Part shown: positions 13,201-25,200 of the stretch, piece after piece | How positions within the stretch are numbered: position 1 is the stretch's first letter | How the letters are laid out: the number at the start of each line of letters is the position of its first letter | Program-made: the position numbers and the translations under genes | The notes under the pieces: model-generated | The model's input: the letters and a program-made list of their open reading frames with translations, nothing else | What the model was told of the DNA's origin: nothing | The model's database searches: none | Source of the DNA: Paramacrobiotus metropolitanus | Lineage: Eukaryota; Tardigrada; Eutardigrada; Parachela; Macrobiotidae | Length of the DNA: 64,000 nucleotides | NCBI RefSeq assembly: GCF_019649055.1 | Contig: NW_026570267.1 | Span: forward strand, 62,001-126,000 | Direction: 5' to 3'

Positions 13201-16200
13201 TGCTACAGCTGTTGTTGGCCAACGGTGGCGCTGTCAACCAACGTGCTAAGGTAACCGCACTGCAGCGAAAGAATGCCAAAATTGCTAATTTGCATTGGAG
13301 AAATTAACAATCAGCAGTTTTCTTGTATCAATGAGTTGGCACAGGCCATAGGATTGTCAAATCTTGTTAAAAGCAAGTGGATTATGCAATAGAGTGGTGA
13401 ACATAAAGCCTTTTATTATTGTAGAATGGCCTCACACCGATGCATTTGGCGGCCCAGGAAGACCACGTCCCCGTGGCGGAAGTGCTGGTCCAGCACGGCG
13501 CAGAGATTAATCCCGAAACAAAGGTAAGGAATTTATCTGGCAAATCGTGAAAAGAACCATACGATCAATATTACATAACGGCGTTTGTACTCTTGCAGGC
13601 CGGATACACTCCACTCCATGTGGCCAGCCATTTTGGTCAACTGAATATGGTGCGCTACCTGCTGGACCAAGGTGCTGACGTTAACGTAAAAACATCGGTA
13701 AGTGGGAGTTTCCAAACTGTATGTGTTTGTAATCTTATTACATACCCGTAAAATTTAACGACGGCGACATCAGCATTCTTATGTACACCACCCGGCGTCT
13801 GGCACACCATTAACTTGGGAAAACATTGCCATTTTTATTGTAGTACGGCTATACACCGCTCCATCAAGCCGCACAACAAGGACACACCCAGGTCATCAAT
13901 GTGCTGCTTCAGCACCAAGCACAGCCCAATGAAATCAACAACGTACGTCCACGTCGGTTGTCTACCATTTTTGCATGGGTTCTTGTTTTGCCGGCTGTAC
14001 TGGAATGGTCGATTAAAAATGTTTTATTGATTTTTCACTGCAGCAAGGACAAACTGCGTTATCTATCGCTGAGAAGCTTGGCTATGTGTCGGTAGTGGAG
14101 ACGCTGAAAGTCGTCACGGAGACCATTGTCACCACAACCACCACCACGGTAACGGAGGAGAAGTTTAAGGTGTTGGCCCCGGAGACCATGCAGGAGGCGT
14201 TTATTAGTGATAGTGAGGATGAAGCAGGTATGGGATTATGGTTCTTTTGTGTTGGCCGTTGGCGTGGTGCTTTTGTTTGGTGTGCTGTGCTTTTGGCGGA
14301 AACGGTTTTGTTCGAGAACGTTATTTGATTTACACAATATATTGATCAGCTTTTACCGGCACGTAAGATTTTCCCGACATTTTCGACCCATCCATCCATG
14401 ACATGATTGTATGTTTAATTCCGTTACTCGATTTCATTTGTAAGCCCTTGGTACACAGTGCCGCTTAAATTTGATCCTTTAAGACAAGCAACTCGCATAT
14501 CCGTCACAATCAATTTGGCGCTAGACAAAACCGTTTCCCGTATTTCTCGGTTACGTAATCTCCCAATGGTGTCAGTGGCAAAGCGTATATGTGTGTGTAT
14601 GTCGATCGTGTTCTTGTCCCGTATGGTGGTGTCCTTTGTACCCGTAACATGACTCCAGCGCTCGGCTCTGTTGGTGATGGGCACACACAATTTTTCCAAC
14701 TCCCGCAACAAACCTGCTTACTACATCTAACCGCATCGGCAGCGCGCGCGCCGCATTTGCAAACAATAACGGTGAGGGGCTTCTCCGGCGTCATGAAAAA
14801 CTCATGCAACTCCCTTTCTCTGCTCTCTGCCTGATGCATCAACCCATACACCCTCTTTATAACAGACCGCCATCTGGATGAAGAGGAAGAGACCATCGAG
14901 CGGCACGGTGATGCGTCCGTGTCACCGCCCCGCAGTCGCAGTTCATCACGGCACCGGTCACGGCCACCGCCCACCACTGTTCATGTGGAAGAGCATGTAT
15001 ACGTGCGCGATGTGCCCAGTGATGACGACGACACTGAGCGTGCGACACGCCGCCGCGTCCATGAAACAACCGAAAATCTCCCACCGTCGACGTCAGTGCG
15101 CGAGACACGCCGTGATAAAAAGGTCACCAAGGATATCAAGCGGTCAAGAAGTCCGGATTATCATAAGGAATTTTTGTACGAAGGCTCCGGGTTTACCGGC
15201 CACCCATGCCATACATGAGCAAGGTTTCCATGATCATGCCGGTCTACCGACATCCCAACCGCTGCACGATCAGAGCGATGAACAGTACATGGAAACCGTT
15301 ATTCGGCATGAGGGATTACGCGAGCGTCCCAATAGTGATTATCGGCAGTACGAGACAACCGTTACCGAGACTGAGCACATAACGTCGTCGGCCATTCCCC
15401 GCGCCCACGTCCCGGATGTGGTGGTGCTGAACGAGCGGCATGAGACCCGGGCGGCGTCCGTATCGCCCACGCACATTCCGTTACGCGTTGATTCTCCCGG
15501 TGAAATTGTCGTGGAATACGATCGGAATGTGCCGCAAGGGGATATTGTTGAACGGTATAAACTGGTCAGCCCGCCGCCCATCGAAGAACCGGTAGAAAAG
15601 CACAAAAAACGCAAGTGGTTCTCATTCGGTAGCGGTGATAAAGACAAACCGGCTTCGGAAAAGAAAGACAAAAAGAAGAACAAGAAAGATAAAGAAGCGG
15701 AAAAACTGGAAGAAAAATCCAAGACACTGGAACGGAATGTGCGGTATGAGCAGCCGAATCGTGAGGAAGAAGTACTGCGACAAGCGGCTTTCGACCGGGA
15801 AGGGACACCACGCAACCGGACCAGAGAGATCTTGGACGAAGCCATTCAGGAGGCGACACTGGAGGCCGATCGACGAGGCCGGGGCATGTCAACGCCGAAG
15901 CCGCATGATGACACCATTGTCCATGTCTCCGAAAGTTCCGCACATCGAATGGTTCCGGATGCGTCTGGGAGACCACTCCCGGGACAGCAGACGGTGGAGG
16001 TTATCCGGGAAGGAGTTCACTCGACCCAAGTCAGGGATGATAACCTCCCGACTGACCGCGACGAACATTTCATTGAGAAATCGGCAACTTGGCTGCATGC
16101 ACACCGCAATAAAAAACCGGAAGATGTGGAACATCTGGAAGAATCTCATGTTCGCACGGAATCACCGGCTCCGGTGCGTGGTGGGGATGGCGACAATTTC

Positions 16201-19200
16201 AATGAACGACCCGAGACATGGCTGCATGCACATCGCGCTAAAAAACCGGAGGAAGTCGAGCGCCTGGAAGAAAATCGCATACGCACCGAGTCGCCGCAAC
16301 CGGAAATTATCGAACGTTACCGCCTGGTCGTGCCGCGAGAGAGTTCACCTTTGCCCAGTCCCAAAGAGAGCAAAAAGCCCAAGAAAGGATAAGTCCAAAG
16401 AAAGACCGCCCAAGGGTGTTCAAGTAACCACGGAGGTTGGCGCCGAGTCACTGGCCGAGACCAGTGGTGTACGCGTGACAAAGTCTCCGCAAGTCGGCAC
16501 CACCACGGGAGAGCATTTGGTGGAAACGACGGAGACCATCGAAGGGCGGCCGACCAGGATAACTAAACACTGGTCGGGACACAAGGAAATTCTGGAAAAT
16601 TTTGACAAAGATAGTGAAGGGCGTAGCTCGCGTGATGTGACAGTGGCGCGACCGATGCATATACGCGAGCATGATCACAGTGTGGAACGGTTACAAGAGG
16701 ATGTGTACGAGACCACCATCGATGACGGCAACACCAGCAAAAAATCCAAAACCAAATCCAAGTCCAAGGAAAAAACTTCCAAAGTAAAGGGTGACTCCAA
16801 AGTCTCACTGAGTCAGAGTACGAAAGGTCAGTAACACCTGACTCGGAGAAACTGAAGACGAAAATACGGGAAACGCCCCACGGAACGCATGACAGTGCCG
16901 ATCGAGAAATTGTCGATGAGGCGGTCATGTCTACCACTATTGCTGGTGGAAAGCGGTCACCGCGATTCCCGTGACAAACGCCCGCATGGACCGTACGAGG
17001 GGACAGAGCGCGAATACATGGATGAATCGGTCGTATCTTCAGGAACACCAAAAAACAGTGGGCGACCGACCGCGTGCGCCTTACGACGGCGCTGAGCGGG
17101 AATATGTGGATGAATCGGTCACGTCGTCAAGTACTCCGAAAAAAATCCGCGAACGCCCGCTGCACGAACCGTACGACGGTGCCGAGCGTGAATATGTGGG
17201 CGAAACGGTCGTGACCTCGGGTTCGCCGAAAAGGATACGTGAACGACCGCACGGACCCCATGATGGCGCGGAACGTGAATACGTCGACGAAGCGGTCACG
17301 TCTTCGGGTACACCGAAAAAAGTCCGCGAGCGACCGTTGGGTGCGTATGATAATGCCGGTCGGGAGATTCTCGATGAAGCGGTTTTGGTCACCACCGGTC
17401 CCGGTGCCACGAAGCCTCCGAAACCCAAAGATAGAACGATTGAATCGCTTCGTGAGGCAACCCACGATTCGTCTGGGGAGAATACACCGCGCAAGCAGAA
17501 GAAACAGCTCTGGTTTGCTGGCGACACGCGCCGCTCAGCATCGACGTCTTCCACGTCATCATCATCCAGCGAATCATCCACTTCCAGCTCATCGGAGTCC
17601 GAAGTGTTGGATGCAGATGGTAAATTGAAACGCAAATCACCATCACGGTCGCCGGTTAAGAAAATCAGGAAGCCGAAGAAGGAGAAAATTGCATACGAAG
17701 CCGTTCCAACGGACGAGCAGTTGGTGGAAGGAGTGGTTGTCACAAAGTCGGAAAAGGTCAAAAAGCCAAAAGACAAAAGTCATAAAAAGACAAAAGCCAC
17801 AAGAAAGACAAACATAAGCATGGCGTTATCAAAACGACGCCGTTCGACGATGAAGGTCGCGAAAATCTAGAAGAAAGCACTATGGTCAGAACGTACGAAG
17901 AACCTTCGCTAGAACGCGACAGAGGAGGCCGAGGGTGTATGAAAACGGCGGTTCGGCTCGTGAGAGGCTACATGAAATGGCTCTAAGTGGTCGCCAACCG
18001 GTAACGGAAACGTACGTAAGGTCAGCGGAAGGCAGACTGGATAGTGAAACAATGGAGTATTCCACATCGTATAAAAACGGTCATCCCGAGCGGCCGCTCG
18101 CAACTCCCACATCTATCACATTACACGAAAAATCATTTACACATGAACACGACGAACCGACTCGCGACAAAGTTACAAAGACTCCAAAAGAACTGGAAGA
18201 AGACGAGAAAGCCCGAAAAAAGAACGAAAAAGAACGCAAAAAACGCGAACGTAAGGAACAGCAAGAACGCGAGCGGCTGGAGAAAGAGCAGCGTAGTGCT
18301 GCCAAGAAACGTGAAAAGCTGGAGAAGGAAGAACGGGAGCGACTGGAAAAAGAGGAAAAGAAGCGAAACAAGGAGAAAGCGAAGAACGCTAAGGCTGGAA
18401 AGGATAAGGTGGAAGTGGTGATTGCTGAAGGGGTGACACAGCGCGAGCTCGATGAGCGACAAGATGACAAGTCACCCAAGCCACTGGGCCATATTAATCT
18501 GGCTGAGCGCGTCGACCACATTCGTTCCGCCGATTCCAGCACCGAGAGCTCACGGGCTCCGTCACGCAGTCAGTCGTCGCAACCGTTTTCCCCAGTTTCC
18601 AAGACCACGCCTACTTTGATTCGGGATGATGAAACACTGCGTCGCAGTCAGACACCGACACTTCTGCGAGCCCAGCATGAAGCTTCAGTGGAAAGGTCAC
18701 CATCCGGTGTCAGTCGTTCCAAGTCGCCCGGTAAAGCCGTTGTGGAGCTACGTGAAAGAGTGACCAAAGGCGACACCGGCACACTGCCGCGTAAACCAGC
18801 GTCCGAGGATGCCGTGCAGCTGTATGAAACGCCATGGTTGCCGTTGAACCGGGATGAAGATTATCCCCCTGAGACATTTGGACGCACTGACCGGAGCCGT
18901 AAGTTGGGATGTGTAGCGGTTTCAGATGACATAACAGTGCCCATCTACTGCACGCACCCCACACTGACTCCTTGGGAGGACCGTTGACCTTTTTTGTTTT
19001 GTTTGTAGAAAGTTGCAGGTTGTATTTAGGCTAAATGTTGGGAATATGTTTGCAGAAGAACCAGCTGTTTCGCCACCGGACATGACACTGAATTACATGC
19101 AGGATGACCGCCATTTTCAGCAGCATCCCATCGACACTACCGGCAACGTCTACATATCCGGCTATTCCGAAGGAAAAATGAGTCCCCATGTGGAAGGTAA

Positions 19201-22200
19201 AATCAGTCCCCATGAAACCACCCCCACCCGCGTCATCGATGCGACCCACGTTATCGATGGTTCCCGCGTCACCGATGGCATTCGTGTCCACGAGGGAACC
19301 CGCGTCGAGAGCACGCGTGTCCCGGAAATGCCGACACGCGTAGAAATATCCGAACATGTGCGCCGGGAAGAAGTCTATCCGGAGCCGGGACCGAAAAAGC
19401 CGGGACATCTACCGCAGCGCGGAGAGACCTATGAACAAATGTGAGTACTGCGCTGCATTGTAACGAGTCCATTTGGTAATTGATATATTGCAATTTAGCA
19501 TGCGCGATGTCGAACGCCGCAAACACGAGCCAGGCTACCAGTCCGCCGTTCACGGTTACGAACCGGAAGTGCGCGAAGATCTTCATGAACTGGAGGGCAC
19601 CTTTGTGCCCGACAATGTCGACCTGATTCGCGGCCAAGCCCCCATCCACGGCGGGTATGTATACACTCCCTGAACACCCGAATGAATGGCTTGTTACGTG
19701 ACTGAATCACTTTTTTGAAAATTAACCCCCATTTCTAACCCCGAAAATTAAAGCCTCCATGACCCCTTGCAAGTAGTCGGGTTTGCACGTACCGGCCTTA
19801 AGCGTGTCCTTGTGTACCCTTATTAACTCTTGGTGTCTGTGTGTCCGGCGTTGCGCTTGATTTTGCTGTGTATGGTAGCCTTTAATTCAGACAAAGTGGT
19901 ATTTAACGGTTGTTTTCCTTTTTTGTGCCTTCGTCCTTCCGATATTCTCCAGGAAGCTGAGATGGAAAACGTAAGTACAGTGTGTGTGTTTAATACAACA
20001 GTAAAGGTCATCATCACGGCTTTTCGCTTTTTCTTATGTAATGGTCTGCTTCTTCTCTGTGCTTATTTGCGCTGGTACGTGACACCCAAGAAATCTAACG
20101 TTTCATAGATGTACCAAGTTAATTTAAAACTGTTCGATTGTAGAATGCGTAAATTTCACTATCTGTATGTAAAGGTTGCCATTAGGCATGGTTCGCTACT
20201 ACACATTCGTAAGTATTTGTTCTTGTTTTTCCGTCGGAATGCGAAAAGGTCAAGAGTGTGAACTTTTGTTCAAGTTTTTTTCGCACCACTTTTTTTCCTC
20301 TTCTGTTGTATTTGTAAGTCAAGCGTGTTTCCAGAATTACTCTGCATAACAGATAATTTTTTGTGTGGCAACTTTTTTTAATTAATTTTCATGTTTTATC
20401 CATTGTCCTGTCTGTTGTTAGTCAAGTTTTTGCTAGACTGATAAACCGTAACAGCGAATGCACCTGAAAAAAAGGTGACAGGAACGAAAGATATTCAGAC
20501 TGCACACTCTGACACTGCACAGCAGCTCTGCCGCACTCTACAGTACAACACGACGTGTTTTCCCGCGCCAACGTGATGGTGAAACAATTGCTCTATGCCT
20601 CGACTGCTCGAATATTATCCGCTCTGCACTCAGCACTGAACTGAACTTATTTTGCCGTATTGTGATTTTGGTTTTTTTATTCATCATTTTTCCTTTCATT
20701 TTCCATGATTCGGTCACTTACCGCCATTGTTCACTGGGTTTCTTTCGTCTTTTCTGACACAGCTCTTTTGTGCGTGGCAGCTTTTTGGTGAGTTTCCTGG
20801 TGGATGCCCGCGGTGGTGCCATGCGCGGATGCCGGCACTCGGGAATTCGCGTCATCATTCCGCCGCGGAAAGCGCCATGCCCCATGCGCATCACCTGCAA
20901 ATATCTGACCAAAGACAAAGTGGCCAATCCACCGCCGCTGATGGAAGGTGAAGGACTGGCCTGCCGAATTCTGGAGATGGGCCCGTCGTCAGCGAAATTT
21001 TTGGGGTAAGGCCAACCAGGAAGTACATAAATCAATACGGAAGTAAATTTGTGAATGAAAAAATGACACATTCTAATAATTTATTTTTTAAAATTTAAAC
21101 CATAAATTTTTAAACAGACCCGTGATTGTCGAAATTCCACATTTTGCATCGCTTCGAGATGGAGAACGCGAAATCACCATATTACGAAGTGAGAACGGAC
21201 AAACCTGGCGCGAGCATACGCTGGAAGCTACCGAGGAAGCGGTGCAGAAAGTTCTCAATGAAAGCTTTGACCCGAATGGTAAGTTACCGGCATGCGATCT
21301 ATAAGAGAACCAGTGTACAAAAATTAAATTATTTTGTAGAACTGAGCGCAATAGAAGACCTGCAGACCAACCGCATCGTGCGCATTCTCACAACGGACTT
21401 CCCGTTATATTTCGCAATCATTTCCCGCATCAAACAGGAAGTCCACGCTGTCGGTCCCGATGGTGGGGTTATCGTATCCACCGTCGAAAACAAAGTGCAG
21501 GCGCTCTTCCCGGAAGGTGCTTTAACAAAGAAGATTAAAGTCGGAGTGCAGGTACATGTGGAAAAGTGTTAACAAGGACAACAGCGTTGCATAAAATTGT
21601 TTCTTTATTTCCACTCAGGCTCATGTCGTCCCGCAAGACTTAGTATCGCGATTACTGGGCAACCGCATCGCCGTCAGCCCGATCGTCACGGTCGAGCCAC
21701 GCCGTCGTAAATTCCACAAGCCGATAACGCTTACAATCCCCCTTCCTCGTGCTGCTGGAAAGGGCATGGTGAACCAGTATACCAGTGATTCGCCCAATCT
21801 GCGGCTCCTGTGTAGCATTACAGGTAATTATGGCTATCAAAAAGTGTTACTGCAGCTTAAACCCTCAAAGGCGAAAAAAGTGATCGATCAACAGTAACAG
21901 CAACGACATAAATTATAAACGGAATTATAAATCATGCAAACGGGAAAGTTTGCCTTAACAATACCTCGGGATTCCGATAACAAAGCCACTGCACTACGAA
22001 CGTTATAAATTTATAATCCATCAGCTTTTTCCTGCCATGGCGTTTGTACTACATACATATATTATTAAAGCACATCAATGTTCCTAAGAAATAATTAATT
22101 TTATGCTTCCAGGTGGCACCAATCCAGCACAATGGGAAGACATTACCGGCTCGACGCCCTTGGTGATCGTTAACGACTGCATCCAATTCACCACGACCGT

Positions 22201-25200
22201 CTCAGCGCGGTTCTGGCTGATGGACTGCGGGCATAACATCAATGAGGCGGTGAAACTCGGCCACACCATCTACGCCGATGGTTGCGTGGTGCCCTTCATG
22301 GCCAAATTCGTCGTGTACGCACGGCGCTTTGACAACGAAGAAGCCCGGTTGCGGGTCTTTTGCATGACCGACGACAAGGAGGACAAGACCCTGGAGCACC
22401 AGGAACGACTTTGTGGAAGTGGCCAAGAGTCGTGACGTGGAAGTACTGGAGGGGAAGAATCTCTACATCGAAATGGCCGGCAATCTCATCCCAGTGACCA
22501 AATCGGGCGAACAGCTGCATTTACGCTTCTATCCTTTCCAAGAGAACCGTCTGCCCTTCTTGGTAAAGGTCAAGGATCCCAATGAAGATGCTCAAGGCCG
22601 ACTTGCATTTATGAAGGATTCCAAGTCCGGACGCAATGAGATGCCGCAGATCCCCATTTGCAACCTTAACGTCCGCCTGCCCGATGAACTGAGCGTATGT
22701 AGACATTATTCTGACCTTTATAAAGACTGCTTTTTAATTAAGTGTATGAGCTTACAAAGCTGTGCGAAATATATGCTTGTTTGCGTGCGACCTTTATGAG
22801 CTCTGACACCTGCAGTATATAAGCTTTTAAAATTTTGCAATATCGAATCTTGGTTGAATACACCGTTTCTTTGTAGCCGATGGAACCGACATCAGCCAAA
22901 GACATTGTCACCATTGTCCGACGACCAGTCTACATGAAAGAGATCGGTAAAGCTGGATCAGTGCACCGTGCTGATCTCCGCTTACACGATGTGGCTGATC
23001 TCCTCGGCGACGACTGGCCGGCTCTGGCGCTGCAGCTGGGTTTCCGTGATCCGGAAATCCAGGCGATTAAGAACGAGGAGCCAAAAGTCCAGAAGCAGGC
23101 GCTGATTATGCTACGCCGCTGGGTGGAACGACGCGATCAGTCGCGACAAGCCGGAAGCGATCTCGAACAAGGGCTCAAGCGCATCAATCGGGATGACATT
23201 GTTAACAAGAGCATGTTCAATGTCAAACTCTTGACGGACGATGTGGACCGCAGCATGCAAAGATTCAGTGTGGACCGAGACCAAATTGGTAACATATTTG
23301 ACGCTGATCAATAACAAGGTCGGGTTGACTAAACCTTTTGTCGTTTAGGGTTCGATGCTTTGCATGAGGAACTGGGACCGAGTCATGAAGGAACACTCGA
23401 CCGGACGTTTGTGCGGGATTATGCACCGGGTTACCCGCCCAAGAAAGCGGAATCCGAATCGGCAAGCGAGACAACATCTCTGCATGAGGAAGTGGTAGGA
23501 GCACCATGTGGGCCACAAGGAGGAGCTGGTGGACAAACTAGGCACTCGACTGCGCGAACTGGACGAACGGCATCCGGCCGAAACGAAAACCTATGTTCGA
23601 AGTAAGTTAATAATAATTCACCGTCAGTTTTTATTATTTCACCAAATTCGGGTATAATCAAATCAAAAACAGTGCTTATCCCAACAAAAACAGTTCATTT
23701 AACGCTGCTACCCCTTCCATGGTTCCGAGAAGGGATTTAATTTGGATCGTAAACTTTACACTTAATTAATAATTCGATAAATAATTCATACATACATTTT
23801 AATCAGGTGCGGAAGAAGTGCCGGTTCGCGAAGAACTTGTCGAGTCCGTCCGCACCACGGACGGCCACCAGTTACCAACGGAGAACGTTCGGGTCACCCA
23901 CAAAGAAGTATCGGAGACCCGACACGTTGGACCCGGTTTCTTGAACAAAGCTGCTGATTCTTTGAGCCAAATGCGCCGTGAACCCGAGCAGGAAGTTCTG
24001 CATGAGACCACCCGTGTGCGGGAAGCACCACCCAGCCCGCCCCGTCGCCAGGTCAGCCAGCCGACCGAGGAAGTCCTCCACGAAAGCACCCGCGTCCGTG
24101 AAGCTCCACCCAGTCCCCCCAGCCGCCGAGACGTGTCACAGCCCACACAGGAGGTCCTTCACGAAACCACCCAGGTCCGTGAAGCACCGCCCAGCCCGCC
24201 GGCACGCAAGCAGCCACCCAGTCCTCCTCGACGCATGGAACCGCCTGTGCCACCTACCCGCAAGGAACCTCCCAGTCCACCGGAACGCCACGAACCGACA
24301 CCCACGGTGGTGCATACGGAAGAGCGGGTGATTGGCACAACCGAGCCTGTAACGCGTGTGCACGAAACAGTTACCAAGACGGTGCGACACGTTGGCCCCG
24401 GATTCCTGAACAAAGCGGCGGATTCTATCGAGCAGATGCGCGGTGAGGAGTTGGAGCACGAGCGACCGCAGCTCTCCAATGAGCCGGTGGGCGATGATGA
24501 CGCTCAGAAGACCAGCTCGCAGCAGAGCTATGAAACGGTGGAAAGCGAGTATGATGATGACGGCAACCTAGTTACCAAGAAGACCGTGACCACCGTCAAG
24601 ACATCACGTACTACACGGACAATTATTGGCGGTATGTAATAGCCGCAAATGCGCCAGTTTTGTACTTATTGTCATTGTATGGCGTTACCGGTACTTCTAG
24701 CATTTGGCATGCATTACATTGTGTTTTATATTAACAAATATGTCGTTTTTATTAAGATCAAGATGAGATAGTGAAAAAGGCCACCGAGGGTGAATTTATG
24801 CGCAATGTTCCTGGACGTCGTGCATCGCAAGAAGGAGTAAGTTATTGTTTGAACTGCACGAAAAGTGCCATCCTAATATCATGGACGTTTATTTAGGAAA
24901 ATCTGCAAGAAACAGTCACCCGTGTTTCAACAGATACCAGTGGTCCAGAGGTATGACCTTTCCGTGAACGGTCAAGCGTGTTGGAAGACGCAGTGTGAAT
25001 ATAATGTTTACCTAATCCACATTAATGTTGTTACACAGATTACCGACGTCACGGAGACATTTGTGAAGGAAGCCGAAGAGCCACATACCCGAGGTAAGCA
25101 CTGAATGGCCTGTTTGCTAGTTTCGTATTGGTTGATTGTTGGGTTTGCTGATGTGCAGTGGTTTTACGTTACAAAACGTATTCACGTATACGTCGTTTTA

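Noticed and set aside
14510-14977. 155-codon minus-strand frame in and after the intron before exon 16
   Set aside because: Shadow frame; it crosses the acceptor at 14865 and has no family signature.
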